The notes under the pieces: generated by a model
Database searches by the model: none
The model's input: only the letters and a program-made list of their open reading frames with translations
What the model was told of the DNA's origin: nothing
Program-made: the position numbers and the translations under genes
Assembly: GCA_949358305.1 (NCBI GenBank)
Contig: OX442314.1
Span: 41,424,581-41,488,580, forward strand
Length of the DNA: 64,000 nucleotides
Reading direction: 5' to 3'
From: Strigamia acuminata
Taxonomy: Eukaryota > Arthropoda > Chilopoda > Geophilomorpha > Linotaeniidae
Shown: one piece after another, positions 42,337 to 52,633 of the stretch
Position numbering within the stretch: position 1 is the stretch's first letter
Layout: every line of letters starts with the position of its first letter

Positions 42337-42932
42337 ATGGGGGAGGGATTAGTGATGTCACTCCCCCCCATTATCCCCATAAATCACGTGATTGGTTCGA
42401 AATTCCCAGAAGTTATTTCCCAGAGTTCCAAAAACTTTTAGTTTCTCGAAATTCCAGAATTTCTGGAAAAATCTTAGATTTCCACATGGTTTTCCTATTG
42501 TTTCCAGGTCGCCATCTTTGGTTTTTGAAAAAATAAAAACTTTGACCACAAAAAATGATTTGATTATTTCTGTTTTTGCAGAAAAACCAACATTTTGAAA
42601 ACAACAGAAGGTGATTGTTTGGTACTAGAAGTCATAGAACCAGATCATAAATGGTCTGATTCCAAAGAAACATGACTTTTGTACTTTTTAAAAGCACTCA
42701 AATCATGTCCCAAAAGCTTCGACATTACCAAACGAATGGTTTTTACCATTGTTAAAACAACGGTAAGGTGACACGCAAAAGCGTTAATTAGTCCCACAAC
42801 TTTATTGTTTTGCAACAAAGAAGTAGAATACACAAAGTAATCCCACAACTTTATTGTTTTGCAACAAAGAAGTAGAATACACAAAATAATCCCACAACTT
42901 TATTGTTTTGCAACAAAGAAGTAGAATTCACA
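42337..42932 (-). repeat. Internal direct repeat, copy 2, with 49-bp minisatellite
   Basis: The partner of 40183-40690. Its right end carries about 2.9 tandem copies of a 49-bp unit (starts at 42793, 42842 and 42891; CCCACAACTTTATTGTTTTG...), where copy 1 has only a single related TTGTTTTGCAACAAA word. The expansion is specific to this copy. Confidence 0.8.
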
Positions 42933-42939
42933 ATTTAAA

Positions 42940-44585
42940 AAGAAGAAAGACAAGAAAAAATACAATGAAAAATGATAAAAGATGTGTGAATTTCCTAAAG
43001 AAAATCACCCCAAAACTTACGATTTTTAGCAGAAGTCTGCAGAAATAAACAGGGATATTACTAGTTCTCTCCTTCTGCCCCAAGAAAATAGCAATTGCGC
43101 CCGCTCGCCTACGCTGAGGCCTTCACCTCAGTCTGCACGAGGCTGCCTTCTCGACAGAAAACGTGCCTACACTGGAATGTCTGCTCATCCCAATGAAGTG
43201 GTTGTTTGTTTGGGACAATCAGATATGTTTTAAAAGTAGAAGGCAAACACACCTGTTGTCCCTAGTCTCCCTGGGTCCCACCCTTCAGCTGCCATCTCGA
43301 AGCCATATCACCTTCCATTTGGTGCTGTATACCGCCCGGCATGAAATACTTGTATTCAATTGCAATGATATCTACTGTCAGGTGTGGAGTCCAAGGAAAC
43401 CATGAAAATAATAGATAGAGAAGTAAAAATTGAAGAGAAAGAAAAATGAAATAAGTGTAAATAAAAAAATAAAGTTTCCAAATTGCAAAGATTGCTTTAA
43501 AACTGTGGTTCGAGCACAGTCTCTACACAACCAGTAACAACTCGAAAAGTTTAAAAAAAGTGAATAAAATATTGAAAATAAAGTTACAGGCTAGATTCCC
43601 AGTCTTTTTTCAAAGCTGGTAGCTACCTGAATATACAGATATCGTTCCTACGCCCTAACGAGCTCTCTGTATCATTTGGGCACTTCACCATCGGTATCCC
43701 CGTACCTCCGGCAGCCCGCCCCGCTGTCCAAGTCCCAGTCTCCACAGTTCTTAGGTTGTGTACACCAACTTGCAACTGTTTCTGACCAGTACTTGGGACA
43801 GGGTAGGAATTAAACGGAATGAACTTGGTATTTCAGCACTTTAAGCAGCAGCAGGGCAATTCAGAGCTTATGAATCGCCACAGCAACCTCCAAGCCACTT
43901 TTCCCATGCTTGCCAGCACTTCGCTGCTACCCGGATCCCATTTATTGACAACCGCTCAGTGCATCCTGAGTGTTCCATGCCATGCAACTTCCCCGTAATA
44001 GCAACCTGGATACCGGGTAATACCCCGGTCTTCAAAAGGTCTTTGTGCTCAAAGCTCAGTTCATTGCAACGCTTCCTCGCCCGGCCCATAATGGAACCAT
44101 TGGCTGCAGTGTGGCAATTGGATTATGCCCGCATTGGTTTTAGCGTAACCGCCTATCCCCTGTGGGTTTTGGCTTGTTGGTGGCCACCAACGCGCCTCCT
44201 CCTCTAATCAGGTTCAAAACTCTGCAGTTATAGTGCCATTACTTTACATGGGCTTCGCACCAAGAAAATAAAAATAAAAGCAAGGTTCAGAATCATATTC
44301 CCCTCCCAACCACCCAGTTGTTTAAGCTGAGCTAGAGAAAAATAGGAGACTTTTGGAAAGTATGGCTAATGTAAGTCCCTGCTTGCCATTACCCAGGCAA
44401 GCTGGACATGCACAGCCAAAAATTTTTGTCAAATCAGGGTCCAATGGTCAGCGATTAGCGGCCGTTTCGCTTGCTGACCCCCTGTCACAACCATGACCAA
44501 AGAAGTTTCCCCCTCTTTTGAAAGAAAAGAGATTTGTCTAATATGGTGTTTTGCACCATCAGTAAACAAAAATTTTTCGCCAGAG
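42940..44585 (-). other. Leader region of the gag-only element
   Basis: About 1.6 kb between the primer binding site and the internal repeat. It holds only short unrecognised frames (for example 43868-44089 minus). It may contain packaging signals or captured sequence. Confidence 0.4.
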
Positions 44586-44609
44586 AGTTCAAAATCTCGG
44601 ACGGGCCCA
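44586..44609 (-). promoter_or_regulatory. Primer binding site
   Basis: On the minus strand TGGGCCCGTCCGAGATTT begins 4 bases inside the 5' LTR. Its complement has the form of a tRNA T-arm, acceptor strand and CCA end, as needed for a tRNA primer. I cannot name the tRNA with confidence. Confidence 0.65.
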
Positions 44610-44613
44610 CAAT

Positions 44614-45243
44614 TGTGAGTGTTCGGACGGACGCCACGTGGTCTGGGGAGGACCGCGAGGCGCTGGACGCAACACACACGATGATTAAATCCACGAAATA
44701 CACGAAAGACACAAGTTTAGGTTTTGGTTATTACTTTATTGTTGTCTAGGGGTATGATATGGTGTCTCAAGGTGTATTTCCCAAATGTAATAGCGGTTTT
44801 GCCGCTATTCCTGATTGACCACGTGTCACGGCAATCGGTAGATCGCCATGACACGCGAGATCGGTTTTACGCAGTTTGTGCCGCGTCGTCGCAACGTTCT
44901 TACGAACGTGCGGCGAACACGGCGTGTTGGACGCTCAGGTCCCGACCGGCGACAGCATTGCTGCGTCGGTCCTTCGGGTCTCAACTACGATCGGCATTGC
45001 GAAGAAGGTCGGAAAGCGACCGTTCGCCATGCTGGTCAAGAATCAACTGTCGGGCTACTGCGGGGCCCACCACTTCCGGAAGGGGCACTTCCGGTTCCCA
45101 ATTGGCCGGAGCCAACGACCGACAGCTCCACCTGGTGCGGGGGACCGCGCCAGGTCGCGCACGAGAAACACGAGGTGCGCGAGAGCTTGGAAGCGCCGTG
45201 TGTCGCAGTGAAGTGACACAGGCTGAGTGAACAGCTGGTCACA
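44614..45243 (-). repeat. 5' LTR, 630 bp
   Basis: Identical by eye to 37434-38063. It drives transcription on the minus strand into the gag-only element. Confidence 0.85.
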
Positions 45244-45545
45244 GCATCACACCTCACCTTTCAGGCGGAACACCACGGATTGATCGAGGACCGATGCCAG
45301 TTGCCCAAGTCATCTGTAACACCAAGCCAAAAATATTTGTCGTAGCAAAACTACGACCGAAATATCTTATCATCGCCGAAGCGTTTTGCGAACACGTGTT
45401 TCGCCAGGACGCCATTAACCCTAGACAACCAGAAGCCACGTGTAAGACTGCCATGCAGCAACAATCGTATCCGACCGAAGGATCCGAGACCACAACAGTA
45501 TTAAGTATAATTTGTATTGTATTGTTAAATAAAGGGTTTTATTTG
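45244..45545 (+). other. Right part of the interrupted LTR- or promoter-like sequence
   Basis: Continues from 37433 once the retrotransposon and one copy of GCAT are removed. It has an 84-codon plus frame (45294-45548) that is not recognised and AATAAAGGG near the end, a probable polyadenylation signal. Confidence 0.4.
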
Positions 45546-45582
45546 TAAGATATTGTATAAGTTTATTACCGGAATCCAAGGT

Positions 45583-46255
45583 TACGACAACTTGCTGAAA
45601 CTCAACTGCAATTTCTAAACATGCATCCGAATTTATCGTCCACCGTGCAAAACTTGCTGTTACTCAACTGCAAATTCGAAAAATGAATCGGAATTTATTA
45701 CACACAATGTAAAACTTGCTGAAACTCAACTGCAAATTCAAAACATACATCCAAATTTCTATAACTGTTAGTGAAAATTCTCTAATTGTTGCTGAAAAAT
45801 CTCTAATTTGTGTTGAAAATTCTCTATCTGTTGGTGAAAATTCTTTAACTGTTGCTGAAAAATCTCTATATTGTGTTGAAATTTCTCTAACTGTTTGTGA
45901 AAATTCTCTAACTGTTTGTGAAAATTCTCTAACTGTTGGTGAAAATTCTCTAACTTGTGTTAAAAATTCCTTAACTTTGGATAAAATTCTTTAACCTTAG
46001 CTGAAATTTCTTTCGCCCACCATGCAAAACTTGCTGAATCTGAACTGCAAATTCGAAAAATGCATCCGAATTTATTACACATCTTGTAAAACTTGTTGGA
46101 ACTGAACTGCAAATTTGAAACATGCCTCCGAAGTTATCGTCCACCGTAAAAAACTTGCTGTTACTCTACTGCAAATTCGAAAAATGCGTTCGAATTTATT
46201 ACACACTGTGCAAAACTTGATGTAACTCAACTGTAAATTTGAAAAACCCGACCGA
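45583..46255. repeat. 62-bp tandem repeat interrupted by the 21-bp array
   Basis: About seven diverged copies of a unit of about 62 bp (AAAACTTGCTGTTACTCAAC, then TGCAAATTCGAAAAATGC and CCGAATTTATTACACAC). Three copies lie before and four after a 21-bp array (45757-46010). The end of array A at 37140-37170 has the same TTCCACCGTGTAAAACTT word, so both arrays come from the same compound repeat. Confidence 0.7.
45757..46010. repeat. 21-bp tandem array, copy B
   Basis: About 12 diverged units of the 21-bp family (CTCTAACTGTTGGTGAAAAT type). The plus frame 45716-45994 stays open across it. Confidence 0.8.
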
Positions 46256-46281
46256 ATTTATGCGAGGGAGATGCGATCTAT

Positions 46282-46450
46282 CTAATCAACTTTTGTCCTT
46301 TGGCTATTGGCTTTGATGAAGTCCAGGATCGCCCGAGACGGTGGCAGGCCATAACTGCAGGAATATTCCGCTTTTCCCATGCGGTTGAAGTAAAGCGGGA
46401 CCCATTGTTTGCCGGGCTTGGTGTGCGGGTCCGTGTTCACCACGAAAGAT
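46282..46450 (-). pseudogene. Adenain-like cysteine protease fragment
   Basis: The minus frame reads VVNTDPHTKPGKQWVPLYFN then KAEYSCSYGLPPSRAILDFI and stops at 46282. This is the N-terminal motif of adenain-type proteases found in Polinton/Maverick transposons and other large elements (D-H---GSHW-A-Y---....Y-DS-GLPP). At the position of the catalytic His (the HW pair) this copy has QW, and the usual Asp/Ser before YGLPP is Cys/Ser. Only about 55 residues are left, with no other Polinton gene near. A decayed fragment is the best reading. Confidence 0.5.
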
Positions 46451-46520
46451 AAATAAATTCATAAATAAAAAACTCATCCCCATTTAATTATTTTTTTTTA
46501 TGTTTTTCTTTAGTTTTTAG

Positions 46521-46868
46521 ACGCAACGAAAAGATAACCGCGTTTTTAAAGGACAAAGTCGCAAATTCTGTTTGTTGGAGAAAAATCGTTAAGCCGCAAC
46601 TCAATGTGAAATACACTTTTTTGTTTTCGAAACCAACCGCGGATTGGTTTTTCGACAAGCTCGAAAACAAAGTCGAATATTTTGTCTGCAAAAACGGTCA
46701 GGTTTGCGTTTACGGAAAATGGCACGACATTCCCAGACGGCACGTGGCGTACTCCGACGACGAGAATGCGATTTACTCGTTTTCCAAAAACACGTTTCCC
46801 ACAAAACCCTGGACTCCGTTGACGATGGCATTGACAGACGTCGTCAACGTGACGACCGATGGACAGAA
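46521..46868 (+). CDS. ALKBH2: ALKBH2-like exon
   Basis: After a T-rich acceptor (TTTAGTTTTTAG) the exon reads NEKITAFLKDKVANSVCWRK, then YTFLFSKPTADWFFDKLENK, VEYFVCKNGQVCVYGKWHDI and PRRHVAYSDDENAIYSFS, and ends KPWTPLTMALTDVVNVTTDG QK. Human ALKBH2 has the same order: a V-F-GKWH--PR---YGD segment, YTFSG, then PWIP and VTGQTFN. ALKBH2 is a nuclear Fe(II)/2-oxoglutarate DNA dealkylase. This exon covers the substrate-binding lid and stops just before the LINRYKDG and HxD segments that hold the iron. Those are not found downstream. Instead the 21-bp array begins at the exon's end in the same frame. Confidence 0.8.
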
Positions 46869-48010
46869 GAGTTGTGTTGAAAATTCTCTAACTGTTTGTG
46901 AAAATTCTCTTACATTTGGTGAAATTTCTCTAACATTTGGTGAAAATGCTCTAACATTTGGTGAAAATGCTCTAACATTTGGTGAAAATGCTCTAACATT
47001 TGGTGAAAATGCTCTAACATTTGGTGAAAATGCTCTAACATTTGGTGAAAATGCTCTAACATTTGGTGAAACTGCTCTAACATTTGGTGAAAATGCTCTA
47101 ACATTTGGTGAAAATGCTCTAACATTTGGTGAAAATGCTCTAACATTTGGTGAAAATGCTCTAACATTTGGTGAAAATGCTCTAACATTTGGTGAAAATG
47201 CTCTAACATTTGGTGAAAATGCTCTAACATTTGGTGAAAATGCTCTAACATTTGGTGAAAATGCTCTAACATTTGGTGAAAATGCTCTAACATTTGGTGA
47301 AAATGCTCTAACATTTGGTGAAAATGCTCTAACATTTGGTGAAAATGCTCTAACATTTGGTGAAAATGCTCTAACATTTGGTGAAAATGCTCTAACATTT
47401 GGTGAAAAATCTCTAAGTTGTGTTAAAAATTCTTTAAGCTGTGTTGAAATTTCTTTAACTGTTGGTGAAAATTCTCTAATTTGTGTTGAAAATTCTTTAA
47501 GTTGTGTTAAAAATTCTCTAAGTTGTGTTGAAAATTCTCTAATTTGTGTTGAAAAATCTCTAACTGTTGGTTAAAATTCTCTAAGATTTGGAGGAAAATT
47601 CTTTAACATTTGGTGAAAAATCTCTAAGTCGTGTTGAAGATTGTCTAAGTTGTGTTGAAAATTCTCTAACATTTAGTGAAAATTCTCTAACATTTAGTGA
47701 AAATTCTCTAACATTTAGTGAAAATTCTCTAACATTTAGTGAAAATTCTCTAACATTTAGTGAAAATTCTCTAACATTTAGTGAAAATTCTCTAACATTT
47801 AGTGAAAATTCTCTAACATTTAGTGAAAATTCTCTAACATTTAGTGAAAATTCTCTAACATTTAGTGAAAATTCTCTAACATTTAGTGAAAATTCTTTAA
47901 CATTTGATAAAAAATCTCTAAGTTGTGTTGAAAATTCTCTAAGTTGTGTTGAAAATTCTCTAAGTTGTGTTGAAAATTCTCTAAGTTGTGTTGAAAATTC
48001 TTTAACAAGG
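46868..48010. repeat. 21-bp tandem array, copy C (very uniform)
   Basis: The largest array. From about 46909 to 47406 there are about 23 units almost all identical (CTCTAACATTTGGTGAAAAT plus one base), with single variants such as the one near 47069. From 47406 to 47650 units are mixed (AAGTTGTGTTGAAAATTCTCT type). From 47660 to 47900 about 12 nearly identical units of a second type (CTCTAACATTTAGTGAAAAT) follow, then four of the GTGTTGAAAAT type. Homogenised blocks of different variants show recent local amplification. Frames are open on both strands. Confidence 0.9.
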
Positions 48011-48257
48011 AGACCGCAAGAGTGTGTAATCCACAATTGTTAAAATTGTTCGTAAATAAAACATTCACATGACCTAAACAATCTATTTTTCTCATATTAA
48101 AATGCACCTCTCTCACACATTGTTACAAACAGTTACAACATGCAGGATTCCTTACTGTGTGTTGAAACACCATTTTTTGATTTTTTGAGTAAAAAGGTCA
48201 AGTGTAGCACTACACTTGGTGATTAGCCTGTTCAAACCTTTCTCTGGAACCCAGGAA

Positions 48258-48441
48258 ATTTGATATCACATGATATATGTCATCACAACTTTGTTCACCA
48301 ACATGACTGCCTGCATGAAGCAACAATAGTGTGTTGTGGTGGCCCAGTGGTTAAGGCAATAAACCAGGAATCTTTTCACACAGGTTCAAATCCTGTTGTC
48401 TGTGAAAATTTTTACTTTTATTTTTTATTTATTTTTAGCAG
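48258..48441 (+). mobile_element. tRNA-derived SINE copy 2
   Basis: Matches 25700-25895: GATATCACATGA block, A box region GTGGCCCAGTGGTTAAGGC, and B box GGTTCAAATCC. The A box has a CC change compared with copy 1. Its downstream part is cut by the LTR element at AGCAG (48437-48441). Confidence 0.65.
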
Positions 48442-48590
48442 TGTGTAATTGGCTAATTGTATTTACGTCATACGTTCGTATGACGTATTCCCGACATATA
48501 TAAACTGTACTTTGACTTATAATAAATCACTTGTTAGTTGTTAACCACGCTGATCAGTCATTCATTCATTCATTCATTCCTGATAACACA
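48442..48590 (+). repeat. 5' LTR, 149 bp
   Basis: Contains a palindrome with 11-bp arms (TACGTCATACG and its complement) and spacer TT at about 48464-48487. The arms each include a CRE-like ACGTCA. ATTC repeats lie near the 3' end. Confidence 0.9.
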
Positions 48591-48651
48591 TGGTGGCAGC
48601 GGTTAAACCGACTTAAAATTAAACTCAAATCATTCGCGAAATTCCGCTACG

Positions 48652-51600
48652 ATGACGACCACTCCGTTTCCCGAACAATTCGACTTTTCAACTCCATCCG
48701 ACTGGCCCGAATGGAAAACGAGATTCGTACGATTTTTAAACTTTTCTGGACTCCGCGAGAAAACAGATGAATGAAAGATCGACGGTTTGTTATACAGCAT
48801 GGGCAGAAAAGCGGAACACGTTTTTAAAAAAGCGAACTTGTCTAAAAAGGATTCAAAGAAGTTCGAGTCCGTCATCGCAGCTTTCGATAAATTATTCGTC
48901 GCAAAGAAAAACCTGATCTTCGAACGAGCGCGTTTCAATCAACGAATCCAACATGAAGACGAATCGGTGGACGATTTTATCACCGCGTTATACGAATTGG
49001 CCGACAATTGCGAATTGGACAAGTTGACCAGCGATAATCTCCGCGAAACATTGATCTGCGATCGGATCGTCGTGGGTTTGCGAAATCGTCAATTATGCGA
49101 AAAATGACAGTTGGCGGACGATCTAACGTTAAAAAAAGCTATCGATACGGTTCGAATGAACGAACAAGTTCGACGACAACAAATAGAATTACGACCAACG
49201 CTCGACACTAAAACGGAAGTAGGACGCGTTCGGACTGACCAACCAGAAAGGAAATACCGAGGAAAACCAGCACGACCGACCCCGAAAACGAAAGATAACG
49301 ACGGACCTTGCGGAAACTGTGGATACGATGTACATTTTTCATCCACATGCCCCGCCGCCTTATCAAAATGCGCAAATTGCAAGAAAACCGAACATTATAC
49401 ACGTGTGTGTCGATCGGTCAAATCGGCAAAAATCGAGATCGTACACGCAGATGACGATGAGCAGTCCGAATATCACTTTTTGGGACACGTTGTGACCGAA
49501 GCTCCGGTACAAAAAACAACACGATGGAGCATTTCGGCGGAAATACGGAACGTGCGGCTATCATTCCGGGCCGACACTGGAGCAGACGTCACTTGCATTT
49601 CGCTCAAAACATTTAACAATTATTTTTCAGAAATTAGATTACGAAAGCCCGAGAGACGATTAAAAGGCGCAAATCAAAACGCTTTGGAGACCATGGGAAG
49701 TTTTTGGGATGAGATTTCGTATCGCGGAAAGAAAAAACTTACGGAGATATTCGTGGTCAAAGATCTCGGTCGTTCATTGCTGGACGGCGACACATGTGAA
49801 GATTTGGGGATAGTGAAACGCGTGCGGAGTATAAAAACGACGGAAACGACTCACACTTTGGTACGACCAGAAATCGAGTATCCAGAGCTTTTTCAGGGTC
49901 TTGGGTGCGTTAAAATCCCATACAAAATACGATTACGAGATGGAGCGATTCCGCATGCTCTAACCACACCGCGCCGGGCCCCGATTCCGAAACTAAACGA
50001 GATCAAGAAAAGTTTAGACAAAATGTTGCTTTTGGGCGTTATCGTGCCGGTGGACGAGCCAACCGACTGGTGTTCCGGTCTCGTCACAGTTCCGAAACCC
50101 GACGGATCCATCCGAATGTGCGTTGACTACGTTCCACTCAACGTTTACATCAAACGAGAAATTTTTCCGATGCCAAACACGGAAAATCTATTTGGACGCC
50201 TCGGGAAAGCGAAGTATTTTTCGAAATTGGACGCTAACCACGGATTTTGGCAATGCGAATTGGACGAAGAATCGCAACTCCTCACCACATTCATCACACC
50301 ATTCGGACGTTTTAAATTCACTCGTTTACCATTCGGCATCGTTGCGGCTCCGGAGGTATTTCAGAAACGGATGACGGAAATTCTAGAAGGATTAATCGGC
50401 GTCCAGTGTAACGTTGACGATATTTTGGTTTACGGAGACACGATCGAGGAGCACAACGAACGATTACGGGCCGTTTTGAAACGTTTATTTGAAAAAAACG
50501 TGACGATGAACAAGGAGAAGTGCGTTTTCGGTGTGACAAGCATCAAGTTTTTGGGCCATATTATCGATTCGGAAGGGGTACACATCGACGACGATCGAAT
50601 TGAGGCGATAGCTAAAATGCCTGCGCCACAAAACAAATCGGAACTTCGTAGTTTTCTCGGTACGATCAATTACTTGGGGCGTTTTATTCCACACCTAGCT
50701 ACGTTAGCACACCCACTAAACGATTTACTACGAGAGAAAAACGAATACTTGTGGAGCCCGGTACAAAACGAAGCGTTCGAAAAACTAAAACTTGCATTAT
50801 CAGCAAAACCCGTCCTCGCTTGGTTCGACCCGAAACGAGAAACTGTAATCTCCTCCGACGCATCAAGTTACGGGGTTGGAGCCGTGTTAAAACAAAAACA
50901 AGATAGCGGCGAGTTTCGACCTATTGCATACGCAGCGAAGACATTCACATCGGCTCAAACTAACTGGGCACAGATCGATAAAGAGGGATACGCACTTACC
51001 TGGGCATGCGATCGTTTTCAAGATTTTATTACAGGCATCCCGATCCGATTAGAAACCGATCACAAGCCGCTGGTTCCGATCTTCATGACCAAACCACTCG
51101 ACGAATTAACCCCGAAACTCCAGAGAATGCGGTTAAGACTCCAGTGTCACGCCTATACAGTGGTTCACATCGCGGGAAAAGATTTGGGACTCGCCGACGC
51201 TCTCTCTCGCCGACCAATCGAAAGAACGGAGAGCGATTACGATCTAGATCAAGAAATAGTCACGTACGTACATTTGGTGACCAGATCACTTCCAGCCACG
51301 GACGAACGTCTACAACAAATCACGAAAACACAGCAAGAAGACGAAATTTGCAGACATCTCATCAGATTTTCACAACATTATTGGCCGCCGAAAAACGAAG
51401 TTCCCGCACTCGTTAAAGACTATTGGCAACATCGAACGGATCTCACTGTTGATGACGGAATTTTGCTCAAAGCGTCTCGTATCGTGATTCCGGCGGCTCT
51501 CCAGAAAGAAATGTTAGCAAAAATTCACGGCGCCCATCTTGGAATAACTAAATGCAGAGCCTTGGCAAAACAATCGGTTTGGTGGCCAGGTTTGTCGACG

Positions 51601-52617
51601 CAGCTCGAAGAATTGATTAAAACCTGTCCCAAATGCATCAAGGAGACGAATAATCGACACGAGCCGTTGATGCCATCCGAATTTCCAAAGCGACCATGGC
51701 AAAAGATTGCAATGGATTTATTTAAACTTGAGAACAAATGGTATCTCCTCGTTACCGATTACTTCTCACGATTTCCATTTATTTTTCCGATGACAAGCCT
51801 TCACGAGAAAACGACGATAACGCATATAAAATCTTTATTTTCGGAACAAGGATCGCCCGAAGTCGTCTACAGCGACAACGGAACACATTTTGGACCATTA
51901 TTGAATTCGGAATTTCGGACGTTCGCCAAAGAATGGCAGTTTACTCACGTCACGAGTAGCCCCGGATTTCCTCAAAGTAACAGATTCGTCGAAGCAGCGG
52001 TGAAAATCATAAAACGAAGCTTGAAAAAAGCGGATGACGGCTATCGTGCACTGCAGCTTTACCGCGCAACTCCTCTTGCAAACGGATTTTCACCAGCCGA
52101 ACTGCTGAACGGAAGAGCTATTCGAAATTTGTCAGTTCCTATCATCAGTTCGAAATTGAATCCGAAAACACCGAACGAATCAACGTTACGCCAGAAGGAA
52201 GAAAACAGACGGAAAACATAGAAAACGAATTACGACAGACACCACGGCGTACGAAAACTACATCCACTAAAAATCGGCGAAACTGTTTGGATCACCGATC
52301 TACGACGCGAAGGACGTATAAAACAACTCGATACATCACCCCGATCATACATCGTCGAAACCGATAAGAGAACGATCCGACGAAACCGATTTCATTTGAT
52401 ACCACTTCCCGACATTGCTCCAGAAGCCGAAGAGGTAATCTCGGGAGAAAACGAGGATCAGACGGAGGAAGAGGAAGAAGAAGAAGAAGAATTGATCAAC
52501 ACAGATCATCCGGCAAATCCAGACGAAGGAGTTATTCGCCCCAACGCTCCCACAGGATCTCCATATTTTACCAGATCCGGCAGAGAAGTTAAAAGACCGA
52601 CTCGTACGAATTTGTGA
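48652..52617 (+). pseudogene. Ty3/gypsy gag-pol frame with three in-frame stops
   Basis: One frame runs from ATG 48652 (MTTTPFPEQFDFSTPSDWPE) to TGA 52617, 1322 codons, with stops at 48768 (TGA), 49105 (TGA) and 52219 (TAG) and no frameshift. Gag (to about 49300) has GLLYSMGRKAEHVF and LTSDNLRETLICDRIVVGL. Two CCHC knuckles follow (CGNCGYDVHFSSTC and CANCKKTEHYTRVC). Protease: FRADTGADVTCIS. RT: FSKLDANHGFWQCELDEESQ, with NVDDILVYG at the palm. RNase H: SSDASSYGVGAVL. Integrase: HGAHLGITKCRALAKQSVWW, CPKC, MDLFKL, YSDNGTHFG and the Glu of NRFVEAAVKI. A Glu-rich tail precedes FTRSGREVKRPTRTNL. Each stop is one C-to-T step from a plausible codon (CGA, CGA, CAG). Stop readthrough is possible but less likely. 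Confidence 0.9.
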
Positions 52618-52633
52618 GCTTGAAAAGGGGAGA

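Larger units (their letters stand above)
37434..45243 (-). mobile_element. Complete gag-only LTR retrotransposon
   Basis: Two 630-bp LTRs (37434-38063 and 44614-45243) appear identical base for base, start TG and end CA. The element is flanked by a 4-bp target duplication GCAT (37430-37433 and 45244-45247). Orientation is minus: a polypurine tract (complement of TCTCCCCCCCC at 38064) abuts the 37434 LTR. A primer binding site lies 4 bases inside the other LTR: plus 44586-44609 reads like a tRNA 3' end, TCTCGGACGGGCCCA, with T-arm sequence before it. Between the LTRs are a long leader, a gag-like ORF and small ORFs, but no protease, RT, RNase H or integrase. Identical LTRs mean recent insertion, so its enzymes must have come from another element. 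Confidence 0.85.

Noticed and set aside
46910-47398. 162-codon minus ORF of MLEHFHQ repeats as a gene
   Set aside because: Any uniform 21-bp array without a stop is open on several frames; no start context, splice or flanking domain on this strand.
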